From contig JACNJW010000030.1 of NCBI GenBank assembly GCA_014382365.1, positions 1-64,000 of the forward strand: a DNA stretch of 64,000 nucleotides, read 5' to 3'. Positions 52,746 to 61,508 of the stretch are shown here, piece by piece. Under the pieces are notes generated by a model. It was not told where the DNA came from, made no database searches, and saw only the letters and a list, made by a program, of their open reading frames with translations. The position numbers were made by a program, and so were the translations under genes. The stretch comes from SAR324 cluster bacterium. Its GTDB lineage: Bacteria > SAR324 > NAC60-12. How positions within the stretch are numbered: the first letter of the stretch is position 1; each line of letters begins with the position of its first letter.

Positions 52746-54365
52746 TTATTGTTTTTCTCCATCTTTACTAAACTGGACGAGAAAAATATCTTTGCCACCA
52801 CTGTGTTTTGCACCATCCAGTCTGCCCTCCGTAAATCCAGTAATATAGATTTGTCCTTTTGCACCTAAAGCCAGCCCTAAAGCGCGGTCATTTTCTGCTG
52901 TTCCGAATTGTTGAAGCCAGAGCAGTTCACCAGCTGAATCAAGTTTTGCTAAAAACGCATCCTCTTGACCAAAGTGAGACTGCTCAGTCAAACTACTTTC
53001 AGTATAGCCTGCCACCAGGAGTCCCCCTTCCGGAGTCCACAAAACAACAGTAGATTGTTCAGATTTCGTGCCTTTGAAGACGTGCAACCATTGTTGCCGG
53101 CCTTTTGAACTAAATTTTGCTACAAAAGCATCACGGTCTTCAGACGAATTTTCAGTATATTTTTTGGTTTGCGGAAGATAACCTGCAATTGCAAGCACCC
53201 CATCTGTTCGAACGGCCAATGCAGTGCCGGATTCATTTTGAGGAGTTCCAATTGTTCTACTCCAGCGTTTAGGCCCCATCTGAGAAATTCTCATTAAAAA
53301 AATATCTGCGCCACCTTTTGAAACATTACCATCAAGTGCATGATTGATATTTCCAGTTAGAAAAAGAGCGTTTTCTGTATCAGCAGCAATTGCCTGAAGT
53401 TTTAGTTTCTGACTTAACTCAGTAGTCCAGACAATTTCGCCGGTTTTTCGAATCTTCATTAAGTTGTAAGGAACTGCTGCAGGAATATAAATGTGATTAT
53501 CCTGATCCATTGCAATTCCAATCCCTGAGGCTCTGGCTGGGAATTTTATAACTTTTGAAAATAGTTTTTTGCCATCTTTTGTATATGAGACCAAGATAAC
53601 TGCAGAACTGTTGATTCCTTGAGAAAAGGCACTTAAACTGAGATTTCCAGATTTATTTTTCTGCATTACTGCTGCTGCTACAGGATGTCCAAAACTTGGT
53701 TGCTGAATCCAGTTTAGTGAACCGTTTGCTGAATATTTTGCCAAAAACAAATCAGAAGTTGCTTCACTTTTGCCGTCACTTGTGTGTCCAGTAAGATAGA
53801 TGTGGCCCTTGGAATCAACGAAAACGGCTAAACCGGCATCCTCGCCGGATGTCCCAATTTGCTGGCTCCAAGTTGTTTTAAAACCAGGTTTGACAGTAAT
53901 GTTTCTTTTTAATGTCAGACCATTTGCAGTTTTGATTTTAGTTGTCAGTCGAACCTGATGGTATTTTTGTGCAGCAAAAATTGCACTTGGAGACACAAGT
54001 ATTTTTGTGCCGCCAGCTTTTAATTCGGGCGGATTCATACGTACACAATTACTAAAATTATTAGTAGATATTTGTATTGTTCCGGAACATTGTGAATCTT
54101 TAGAATTTACTGTCAGTGTCAGAGGATCCATGGATTGATTAAAATTTAAAACGATTGTTGCATCTCGTTTGCTGGATTTAGCGTTATTTTTTGGTTCAAG
54201 TGAAAGAAGTTTGGGAGGTTTTGACGAAAATATATTTTCATTTTTGACAGTGATTTCAGGAGTTCCACTGCACCCTACTACAAAAACTAGCAATATAGTT
54301 GCAACAGCAATAATTGAAAACTCAGTTAAAACTTTAGTTGTTAATAATTTGTAATGACATTTCAT
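52746..54365 (-). CDS. Beta-propeller repeat lipoprotein
   Basis: This 539-residue protein has an N-terminal helix ending in a lipobox (VVGCSG, Cys around 32). An Ig-like SbsA/Big_5-type domain follows (about 50-160, MDPLTLTVN region). The rest is repeats of SBBP-type propeller blades with recurring GGxDIFLxxxSxxGxxxWxxxxGTxxxE, for example WSRTIGTPQNESG and WLQQFGTAENDRAL. Such proteins are surface or periplasmic and often bind partners. It is separated from the TonB-C gene by 94 bases on the same strand. Confidence 0.8.
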   Translation of the reverse strand: MKCHYKLLTTKVLTEFSIIAVATILLVFVVGCSGTPEITVKNENIFSSKPPKLLSLEPKNNAKSSKRDATIVLNFNQSMDPLTLTVNSKDSQCSGTIQISTNNFSNCVRMNPPELKAGGTKILVSPSAIFAAQKYHQVRLTTKIKTANGLTLKRNITVKPGFKTTWSQQIGTSGEDAGLAVFVDSKGHIYLTGHTSDGKSEATSDLFLAKYSANGSLNWIQQPSFGHPVAAAVMQKNKSGNLSLSAFSQGINSSAVILVSYTKDGKKLFSKVIKFPARASGIGIAMDQDNHIYIPAAVPYNLMKIRKTGEIVWTTELSQKLKLQAIAADTENALFLTGNINHALDGNVSKGGADIFLMRISQMGPKRWSRTIGTPQNESGTALAVRTDGVLAIAGYLPQTKKYTENSSEDRDAFVAKFSSKGRQQWLHVFKGTKSEQSTVVLWTPEGGLLVAGYTESSLTEQSHFGQEDAFLAKLDSAGELLWLQQFGTAENDRALGLALGAKGQIYITGFTEGRLDGAKHSGGKDIFLVQFSKDGEKQ

Positions 54366-54535
54366 AACTAATTATCTTTGTAAGATTTGACTTTGTTCAT
54401 ACTATGCGGTTTTACTCAGAGCTTGTCAACATTTGAACTTGATGAAAACCTCAGGACGACAAAGTTACTGAAAAAATTAAAATAATATGTTTAAAATAAC
54501 GGTCCATTCTGAAAGTCAATTGAGCGATAATATCT

Positions 54536-56512
54536 GTGTTATTTTCTGAAAAATATTACTATTTGTTTTGGCTGTTGCATTTGTTTTTATTGTTGCTGTT
54601 TTTCTCAGTTGGCAACCATGCTCTGGCTCAAGCCCAAAACTCAAAACAAATACCTGCAGATAAAGTTTCAAGAGTGTCTGAACTATGGAAACAGGCCAGT
54701 CAGCGTCAATTATACAAACATCCTTATTGGCTGAAACTACTGCACTTTTATTCAATTGGTGAATCGGTTGGCCAATGGAGTTTTAAAAGTGATATTGCCA
54801 GCACCAGTTTCTTTCTTGCGGAAACTGGAAAAACAGATCCGAAAGCCGAACTTAAGGCAACCTTAAGTGCGTTGCTCTCTCCTAAGATACAGCAAAGCAA
54901 TCAACATGCTCGCTGCAAGTTTATTGCCCGCTTCAACTGGCTCAGGAGTGAACTCGATTTTCCTGAGTTGGAAGAATTGAAATGTCCGCTTTTCGAACGT
55001 TGGGCTGATTTGAAAGAAGCAAAAGAATTGAGTATAGTCTTTGTTTCAGCATTTCTGAGAAATCCGGCATCAACATTTGGTCATCTTCTCATAAAGTTTA
55101 ATTCAAGTAACCCTCATTTTGGACATTCTCTTCTTCGGCCAACACTCAATTTTGGTGCAATTACTAATGCAGATGACAACCCCTTGGTCTATGCTTTACG
55201 AGGATTATTTGGGGGCTATGATGGTCGTTTTAGTGATGAAAGATTTTATAATTTTAATCACGTATATGGTGAAAATGAGCTGCGCGATTTGTGGGAATAT
55301 CCACTTCATTTTACTAGAGAACAACAGAAGAGGATAACTTACCATGCATGGGAATTGCTGCAGGGTGTTAATTTTACTTATTATTTCTTCCTCGATAATT
55401 GTGCCTACAGGATGGCAGAATTGCTGGAAATGGCCTGGACAGATTCAACACGTATCAATACATCAGGTGCATTATGGGCTATTCCAATTGATGTAATATT
55501 TAAACTGAAAAAATTCAAAAGCAGCAGCGAAAATCATTCTCTATTGGGTTATCCAAAGTTGATTCCATCAAGACAAAGAAAATTGCAGAGGCGCGTTGCC
55601 CAATTGGATAATAATGAGCAGGAGCAGTTGAAACAACTGATTGATGCTGAAAATAGTTTTGACTCTGCTGAATTTCTAAGTTTTTCAAGACATTCACAAG
55701 CACGAATACTGGATGCTTTGCTGGACTATCATCAATATGCAATAAATGAAAGCTCGAAAGAGCAATATAGGCTGGATAGAACTAAGCTGTTACAGGTCCG
55801 TAGTAACTTGCCAATACTCGAGAAGATAGATTCAACAGAGACGGTTATATCGCCTGTAGAGGGTTCTCCTCCCATGAGGTTTCGTTTTGGAACAGTATAC
55901 AATGACAAACTGGGGCCGGCGTTTGAACTGGGAACCTGGGCAAACTATCATGATTTGCTGGGAGAAGAGTCCGGACACTTTTCAAATGCAGAGGTTGTTA
56001 CACTGGATTTACGGATACAGATGCGAAAAAACACGTTTGCAATAACTAAATTCCAGTTATTTAACATACAAAAATTAGCACTCAATCCAACGGGTATTTC
56101 GGATGATAACGAATGGTCGTGGCGTGCACGAGGAGGGTGGGAACGTGAAAAATTCACCTGCTTTCCGTGTCGCCAATTCAGAGTTGCAGGAGGTTTTGGT
56201 AGAGCTGTTTCATTGGGGAAAAAAGATTTAGAGTATATTTTTGTTGACCTGTTTGCAGAAACTAAAAAAGACACAATTTCAGCAGTGGCTTATGGGCTTG
56301 CCCCGCATTTTGGAATGACGTGGAGTCCAATCTCCAAATGGAAAGTGAGATTTGAAGGGGGTTGGTTTACAAGAGTTTCCGGACCCAAAAAACAATACTT
56401 ACGGACTCTTTTTGATCAAAGATTGACACTTGGGCAAAATTGGGATATACGGCTTGAACTAAGGCAGAATGAAAATATTGAAGCTACTTTTGCCCTTCAT
56501 TATTTCTGGTAA
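54536..56512 (+). CDS. DUF4105 (Lnb N-terminal-like) envelope protein
   Basis: This 658-residue protein has a signal peptide (LLFFSVGNHALA) and a large DUF4105-type domain. The family histidine is in STFGHLLIKFN and the cysteine in FFLDNCAYRMAELLE. In Enterococcus Lnb this domain is part of a lipoprotein N-acyl-modifying enzyme, and the histidine and cysteine look catalytic. The C-terminal 200 residues are beta-strand-rich and end in HYFW, as in an outer-membrane beta-barrel. The start is GTG at 54536. It is divergent from the propeller lipoprotein. Confidence 0.75.
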   Translation: MLFSEKYYYLFWLLHLFLLLLFFSVGNHALAQAQNSKQIPADKVSRVSELWKQASQRQLYKHPYWLKLLHFYSIGESVGQWSFKSDIASTSFFLAETGKTDPKAELKATLSALLSPKIQQSNQHARCKFIARFNWLRSELDFPELEELKCPLFERWADLKEAKELSIVFVSAFLRNPASTFGHLLIKFNSSNPHFGHSLLRPTLNFGAITNADDNPLVYALRGLFGGYDGRFSDERFYNFNHVYGENELRDLWEYPLHFTREQQKRITYHAWELLQGVNFTYYFFLDNCAYRMAELLEMAWTDSTRINTSGALWAIPIDVIFKLKKFKSSSENHSLLGYPKLIPSRQRKLQRRVAQLDNNEQEQLKQLIDAENSFDSAEFLSFSRHSQARILDALLDYHQYAINESSKEQYRLDRTKLLQVRSNLPILEKIDSTETVISPVEGSPPMRFRFGTVYNDKLGPAFELGTWANYHDLLGEESGHFSNAEVVTLDLRIQMRKNTFAITKFQLFNIQKLALNPTGISDDNEWSWRARGGWEREKFTCFPCRQFRVAGGFGRAVSLGKKDLEYIFVDLFAETKKDTISAVAYGLAPHFGMTWSPISKWKVRFEGGWFTRVSGPKKQYLRTLFDQRLTLGQNWDIRLELRQNENIEATFALHYFW

Positions 56513-56530
56513 AGATACAAATGCGGGAGA

Positions 56531-57181
56531 TTAGTCTTCATTCTTAGTTTCTCCTTCATGTCTCATCAGGACAGGATTGTTAAGATTCAACTTACCTTCC
56601 GAAACGAGATATGTCAGCCCACTACCTAACATTGTGTATCCATCTCGCAACACCCTCACTGGTTTGGGAATGGTAAGAACATCTTTTTTTGCATCATAAA
56701 TTGCTGTTTCCGTGTGAACTTCTGAACCATCATTCCGCAACAGAATCACATTCCCGGAAAGAGTAACTCGATTGTCGTTTCTCTCTAGCAGACCCTGATC
56801 TGCAGTAATATACAAATTTACCCTCGGAGTTGGTACCATAGTGGATCCAAGCTCCTCCGTTTTGAATTCTGCAGAAGTGTTGTCTGGAGCAAACACCCAT
56901 ATTTTGACTTGTTCAATCCGCATTCTAAAGGATTTTTCTGAAATAACTGCCCTGATTCCTTTCAGTTTCCAGCTTTTCCTTTCTAACTGGAATTCATTGA
57001 CGGTTATTTGTTCTAAATCCAAAACTCCTTTCTCTTCAAAAGAAGTAATATTATTTGGTTGTTTAAAGGTGAAAAAGTAAAAAGCTGCACCCGCAACTGC
57101 ACCCAGCAAAAGAAGAACAACTAGTTCTTTGCTGTTTTCATGAAGAAAGGACGAATAGGAGGGAAGTCCTCGTTGTGCCAT
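56531..57181 (-). CDS. lptC: LptC-like LPS export protein
   Basis: This 216-residue protein has one N-terminal membrane helix (about 18-35) and a periplasmic LptC/OstA-like beta-jellyroll (about 60-205). The strand pattern LYITADQGLLERNDNRVTLSGNV with ETAIYDAKKDVLTIPKPV is typical. LptC links the LptBFG transporter to LptA in LPS transport. It is the last gene of a leftward unit with two small glycine-zipper proteins. lptA and lptB are not adjacent. Confidence 0.82.
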   Translation of the reverse strand: MAQRGLPSYSSFLHENSKELVVLLLLGAVAGAAFYFFTFKQPNNITSFEEKGVLDLEQITVNEFQLERKSWKLKGIRAVISEKSFRMRIEQVKIWVFAPDNTSAEFKTEELGSTMVPTPRVNLYITADQGLLERNDNRVTLSGNVILLRNDGSEVHTETAIYDAKKDVLTIPKPVRVLRDGYTMLGSGLTYLVSEGKLNLNNPVLMRHEGETKNED

Positions 57182-57202
57182 GGTGGATTGATAATAAAAC
57201 AG

Positions 57203-57646
57203 TCAGAAACTGAAAGCGAAAATTGGTACTTCCCATTTCGAATGATCAGGCTTTTCTGAGCGAGCATACAGCGGCAGCATCTCAGCTTCAATAAATGCAG
57301 CAGCTGGTTGTTTAAAGTTTGGTGAGGGCAGTTTCAGAAGAAAAGATTTGTCAAAACTCAGACCGCTCACTACGAGATAAATTCCCAGACCGTAACCAAG
57401 CACTCCCCCAATTGTAGTGGCGGTAATTAGTGATTCACGAATTTGTATTCCAGAAACAAGGTGGTAGGAAACCCCCATTGTAGCACCCCACGCAGAGCCC
57501 CAGAGAGAGTTCCAGAAAACAGAATACATCACAGGTTTTTGAGCACCATTAGCAGGTAAAGCAGCCTCTTGAGCCAATATCAGAGGAGTGTTTATAGATC
57601 CTAGTAAGGCAAGTATGATAAATAATTTTTTCAGCCGCAGGCTCAT
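57203..57646 (-). CDS. Exported glycine-zipper protein with C-terminal aromatic signal (family copy 2)
   Basis: This 147-residue protein has a signal peptide (about 1-25, ending ILAQ-EA) and two hydrophobic glycine-rich segments (about 43-62 and 74-96, with TTIGGVLGYGLGIYL). A polar region of about 45 residues follows and the protein ends IFAFSF. Aromatics stand at positions -1, -3 and -5, as in outer-membrane beta-barrel signals. It lies 21 bases upstream of lptC and 30 bases downstream of copy 1. I know no function for it. Confidence 0.65.
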   Translation of the reverse strand: MSLRLKKLFIILALLGSINTPLILAQEAALPANGAQKPVMYSVFWNSLWGSAWGATMGVSYHLVSGIQIRESLITATTIGGVLGYGLGIYLVVSGLSFDKSFLLKLPSPNFKQPAAAFIEAEMLPLYARSEKPDHSKWEVPIFAFSF

Positions 57647-57676
57647 TTTCTAAGTTTGTGAAAAGATTTCTAACAT

Positions 57677-58174
57677 TCAAAATTTAAAACTAAATATTTG
57701 TAAATTGAAGAATTGACCGGATGTCATCTCTTTTTGTGTTGAAAGTAGATTGTGTATGGGGCGCCTTAGATCGTCTGTACCGAGGAGTTGATCTAAATTT
57801 TCCGGTAAAGCTTGGTCTGAAGGTATAACCATAGCATTCTGTAACATAAAAAACCCAAACAATGCACCCAATGCTGTGCCGGCAATGAATCCATTTTTTA
57901 CTGTACTTTTCAGGGTGACACTTGGATTGAGGGGGTCCATAAACCAAACCACAACTCCTAAACCTGCTCCGAAGACTCCTCCACCAAGCGTATAGCCCAG
58001 TTCCTGTTTCATCAATAAGGGCCCTGTTTCCTGTGCCTGTAGAGAAACGCTGCTCAGCAACAGGATAAGTAATGGAATAATCAATATAATTATCCTGCGA
58101 CGGAATTTGCAATTTTCAATAAAACAGTCTGCTGAATTAGTCACAGAAAGTTCTGCTACGGGACATTCCCTCAT
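57677..58174 (-). CDS. Exported glycine-zipper protein with C-terminal aromatic signal (family copy 1)
   Basis: This 165-residue protein has a long N-region and signal peptide (about 1-47, LLILLLSSVSLQAQ). Two glycine-rich segments follow (about 58-80, GYTLGGGVFGAGLGVV; and 92-112, AGTALGALFGFF), then a polar stretch of 50 residues and the ending LQIFSFKF. The layout matches copies 2 and 3. The ATG at 58174 gives an unusual leader; a GTG ten codons in (58144) could be the real start. It is first in the unit with copy 2 and lptC. Confidence 0.62.
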   Translation of the reverse strand: MRECPVAELSVTNSADCFIENCKFRRRIIILIIPLLILLLSSVSLQAQETGPLLMKQELGYTLGGGVFGAGLGVVVWFMDPLNPSVTLKSTVKNGFIAGTALGALFGFFMLQNAMVIPSDQALPENLDQLLGTDDLRRPIHNLLSTQKEMTSGQFFNLQIFSFKF

Positions 58175-58364
58175 GTGTATTGCTCGATTTTTATGACACC
58201 AAATGCTAAAGTATGAACATAAATTCTTCTAGATAAAAACAAAGAGTTCAAGCCAGTTTTTCTGAGTTTGAATGAGAATTGCATTTAGGCTTCTGTTAAA
58301 TTATTTATAAACGGTTAGTAATTCGTTTTTTCACTCTTTTCAAAAAGTATCAGTCTCCTGATTT

Positions 58365-59006
58365 ATGCTCTTCAATTTCACCAGTCGGCGGACAACCTTT
58401 ATTTTAACAACTCTTTTAGTTTTGTTGTTTTCTGTAGTTAATCTTGCTGCCCAGGATTTTAATGCTGACCCTTTCCCTTTTGAGGGAGGTGATGAATTTG
58501 GTTTTGAACAGTTTGGTGATGATGAATTCCAAAACAGTGGTTTTGATTCAGGAGGGTTTCAAGATTATGGAAACCAACCGACCAGTGACCCTTTCGATTC
58601 TCAATTTGATTCAAGTGATCAATATCTTGATGAAGGCTCATTTTCAGATGAAACTGAATCAAGTTTGAAAGACGATTTAATTGCCCGTCGAGAATTATTA
58701 TCAAAAGAGGGTAAAAATGCCCCATCCAACCTTGGTTACGGTGCAGGTACTGGATTGATGATGGGTACCTGGTTTGCTTTTATTCGAAAAGAAACCAATA
58801 CCCGTGATCAGTTTCGCACAATTGGAACCAGTACAGTTTTAGGTGCTTTAATTGGAGTCATGCTGGGTACTCGCAGTGTCTGGAGTCCAGGAGCACCTCG
58901 CCCGCCAGACAGCTCAGTTCCCATCAGTTTTCTGCAACCTCCGGCAGGCTGGTTATTTGCCCAAAATAAAGAGACGTTTAAAATTGCCTACCGTTGGAAG
59001 TTTTAG
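58365..59006 (+). CDS. Exported glycine-zipper protein with acidic linker (family copy 3)
   Basis: This 213-residue protein has a signal peptide (about 1-29, SVVNLAAQ). A stretch of about 70 residues rich in aspartate, glycine, phenylalanine and serine comes next (FEGGDEFGFEQFGDDEF). Two small-residue-rich segments follow (GYGAGTGLMMGTWFAF and TSTVLGALIGVMLGT). The protein ends FKIAYRWKF, again with aromatics at -1, -3 and -5. It is divergent from copies 1 and 2. The acidic linker is unique to this copy. Confidence 0.65.
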   Translation: MLFNFTSRRTTFILTTLLVLLFSVVNLAAQDFNADPFPFEGGDEFGFEQFGDDEFQNSGFDSGGFQDYGNQPTSDPFDSQFDSSDQYLDEGSFSDETESSLKDDLIARRELLSKEGKNAPSNLGYGAGTGLMMGTWFAFIRKETNTRDQFRTIGTSTVLGALIGVMLGTRSVWSPGAPRPPDSSVPISFLQPPAGWLFAQNKETFKIAYRWKF

Positions 59007-59099
59007 CAACTCCTGCGCCATATAAAGCTTTCAGGTTACAAGCAAAGATAGTTAGTCCAGTACACTAGCTTTGTTCATGAAACTTGAAATAAAATTCCA

Positions 59100-60032
59100 T
59101 CAACTACCTCTAATAATTTTGTGCAGGAGACGCATATTCTCTCTGAATCGGTAACTGATCGTATTCAGCAGTATTCCGATTCCGATGCTTCCAAAACCTA
59201 GCAGCATCAAACCGGTTGCCAGAATTGCAGTTGGGACCTTATTCACATAGTCATCTTCTAAGTAATCCAGGATAACCCATGTTCCTGAAATTCCTCCTGC
59301 TAAAATAAAAGCGAGTCCAATTCCACCAAAAAAAGTGAAAGGTTTGTAAGCTTTGGCAATTCTGGCAATTTCTGAAAGTACCAGAAAGCCGTCATGAAAA
59401 GTCCTTAATTTTGACAAAGAGCCTTCCGGACGCTCACGGTATGGCAGGGGAACTTCTTCAATTCTAAATCCATAGTCCATGATCCTGATTGTCATTTCGG
59501 TCTCTACTTCAAAACCTGAAGAAAGTATCGGGATCGTTTTCACCAGTTCGCGATTGTATGCACGATATCCGGACATGATATCTGAGAGATTGCTGTTAAA
59601 AATCCAGTTGACTAATCCTCGTACCAAATTATTGCCAAAAACATGCAGAGGCCTGAATGAATCTGCTGTATACTCTGCCAAGCGCACTGCAACAGACATA
59701 TCTGCATCTCCATTCATGACTGGTTCCAGCAGTTGTCTGACATTTTCGGCAGAATACGTGTCATCCCCGTCAACAATCACATAATAATCAGCATCAACTT
59801 TTTTGAACATACTCGCAACAACATGTCCTTTCCCCGGGCGTGTTTCAGGAATCACTTCTGCTCCGGCTTCCCGTGCAAGAGCTGCGGTGCTGTCCGTGCT
59901 GTTGTTATCAAACACAATTATTTTTGCCTCAGGAATTGCTACCTGAAAATCCTGGATCACTTTTACTATAGTAACTTCTTCATTCAGACATGGAATTAGA
60001 ACTACAATTGATGTTTTTTGTTTGCTGCTCAT
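59100..60032 (-). CDS. Family 2 glycosyltransferase, dolichyl/polyprenyl-phosphate type
   Basis: This 310-residue protein has a GT-A domain (about 5-220) opening VVLIPCLNEEVTIVKVI, with FDNNSTDST, VDGDDTYSAE as metal-binding site and the SDIMSGYRAYNREL region. Two C-terminal membrane helices follow (about 235-255 and 270-292). This layout is that of enzymes that transfer a sugar to a polyprenyl phosphate carrier. The ATG at 60032 is preferred over the TTG at 60041. It follows the J-domain gene. Confidence 0.87.
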   Translation of the reverse strand: MSSKQKTSIVVLIPCLNEEVTIVKVIQDFQVAIPEAKIIVFDNNSTDSTAALAREAGAEVIPETRPGKGHVVASMFKKVDADYYVIVDGDDTYSAENVRQLLEPVMNGDADMSVAVRLAEYTADSFRPLHVFGNNLVRGLVNWIFNSNLSDIMSGYRAYNRELVKTIPILSSGFEVETEMTIRIMDYGFRIEEVPLPYRERPEGSLSKLRTFHDGFLVLSEIARIAKAYKPFTFFGGIGLAFILAGGISGTWVILDYLEDDYVNKVPTAILATGLMLLGFGSIGIGILLNTISYRFRENMRLLHKIIRGS

Positions 60033-60055
60033 GAGTTTCAATAATTAGTTTATGC

Positions 60056-60772
60056 TCAAAGTTTATATTTTTTTTTGATACTTCGCAACTCTTGTTCAAT
60101 TTCAGAGTCTTTAATATTAATTTGAGTAGCAAGCTTAGATTTTGAAGAGTTTTGGGCACGTTTGTTTTTAAAGCGCTCTAACTCCGCTTCAACATCATCC
60201 AAAGTGTTTGTTTGCACCTGCGATTTTGAGTGTGTTTTAGTTTTTGAATTATTTTTTCCACTGTTGACTTCATCTTCATCATCAAAAGCTTCAACTGCTT
60301 CCTGAAAAATTTCCTGTGCCCATTCTACAAACTTTTCCAATGGATCTTTTAAACTCAAGCCAAAGTCTTCCAATATTTCTCCAGCATCACGAAGAATATC
60401 CTCTAAAGTGTCCTCAGTTTCTGTAGACGATGTATTTTGAGAACTTGTGGAAAAGTTTCTTTTTCCATTAAAGCTGCTCCTGCTTGAAGAAGAACTTGAG
60501 CTTGTCTGGTTTTTCTGGTCATGTGGTTGTTGAAGCTTTGTTCCTGTTTTACCGAGTTGGCGGTCAAAAACACGTCGTCTTTCCGGATCTGCAAGAGTTT
60601 CGTATGCTTGAGAAAGACGGATGAAGTTTTTTTGCTGGCGTTTACGTTCTGCATCAGGTGCTTGTTGAAATAAGTCCGGATGACAAGATTTTGCTTTTCT
60701 GCGAAATGCCCTGCGAATCAGTGAAATATCTGCAGTTGAGGTCACTTCGAATAATGTATAGTAATTTTCCAA
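60056..60772 (-). CDS. J-domain protein (DnaJ-like)
   Basis: This 238-residue protein has an N-terminal J domain (about 1-68, with HPDLFQ as the HPD motif and YYTLFEVTSTADISLIRRAF). A serine-rich linker, an acidic region and a basic tail follow, with no zinc or substrate-binding domain of true DnaJ. It would stimulate an Hsp70 partner on a specific task. The start is TTG at 60772; no ATG is available near the J domain. It is divergent from the exonuclease gene with a 31-base gap. Confidence 0.88.
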   Translation of the reverse strand: MENYYTLFEVTSTADISLIRRAFRRKAKSCHPDLFQQAPDAERKRQQKNFIRLSQAYETLADPERRRVFDRQLGKTGTKLQQPHDQKNQTSSSSSSSRSSFNGKRNFSTSSQNTSSTETEDTLEDILRDAGEILEDFGLSLKDPLEKFVEWAQEIFQEAVEAFDDEDEVNSGKNNSKTKTHSKSQVQTNTLDDVEAELERFKNKRAQNSSKSKLATQINIKDSEIEQELRSIKKKYKL

Positions 60773-60803
60773 TTTTCTACAAACAACTAATTATTATTTA
60801 ACT

Positions 60804-61409
60804 ATGGAACGCATCCTCTATTTTGACTTAGAAACCAAGTATTCTGCCGATGAAGTGGGCGGTTGGGGAAATATCGAAGACATGGGGATGTCAATCGGAG
60901 TGATTTGGGACACAGTCGACGAAAAATTCCATGTTTATATTGAACACCAAATCCAGGAAATGGTCGATCATTTTTATCGTGCAGATCAAATTGTTGGTTT
61001 CAATCATGTTGGTTTTGACTACCGTGTAGTAGCAGGAGTACGTTATGCCAACTCTCATGAGCGCTCCCAACTTCACACAGAACTTGCCGGTCTAAAAAAT
61101 TTTGATATGCTGCTGGAACTAAAAAAACTACTTGGTCATCGTCTAAAGCTAGAGTCAATTGCTCGCCCTACTCTTGGGACCGGTAAATCTGCAGACGGCC
61201 TGCAGGCCCTGAAGTGGTACAAAGAAGGTAAGCTCGATAAAATTATAGAGTATTGCAAAGTTGATGTTGAAGTCACGCGTGATGTTCACCGTTATGCCTT
61301 AGAAAAAGGGAAACTGCATTATGATTCTAGGAGTGGTATTAAAACTGTGAATGTTGATTGGAGTGGTCATCCGGAAAAACTGGAACCACAGCAATTATCT
61401 TTGTTCTAA
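60804..61409 (+). CDS. RNase H-fold 3'-5' exonuclease-like protein with clamp-binding tail
   Basis: This 201-residue protein has a DnaQ/RNase H-like fold. The acidic motifs are FDLETK near residue 8, VGFNHVGFDYRVV in the middle, and EYCKVDVEVTRDVHRY, which fit a DEDD-type 3'-5' exonuclease of the RNase_H_2/YprB group. The last residues read QQLSLF, matching the consensus QLSLF bound by the replication sliding clamp. This is the first time I note this tail on such a protein. It likely acts in DNA repair or replication. Confidence 0.75.
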   Translation: MERILYFDLETKYSADEVGGWGNIEDMGMSIGVIWDTVDEKFHVYIEHQIQEMVDHFYRADQIVGFNHVGFDYRVVAGVRYANSHERSQLHTELAGLKNFDMLLELKKLLGHRLKLESIARPTLGTGKSADGLQALKWYKEGKLDKIIEYCKVDVEVTRDVHRYALEKGKLHYDSRSGIKTVNVDWSGHPEKLEPQQLSLF

Positions 61410-61508
61410 ATGCTTAAGATGTAGCTTAAAAATGTTGGTAAGTTCCAGATTGCCAAAGACAAAATTTTACTATATCTATGAGTGCCTTGAGATTGAATTG
61501 TTATTTTC

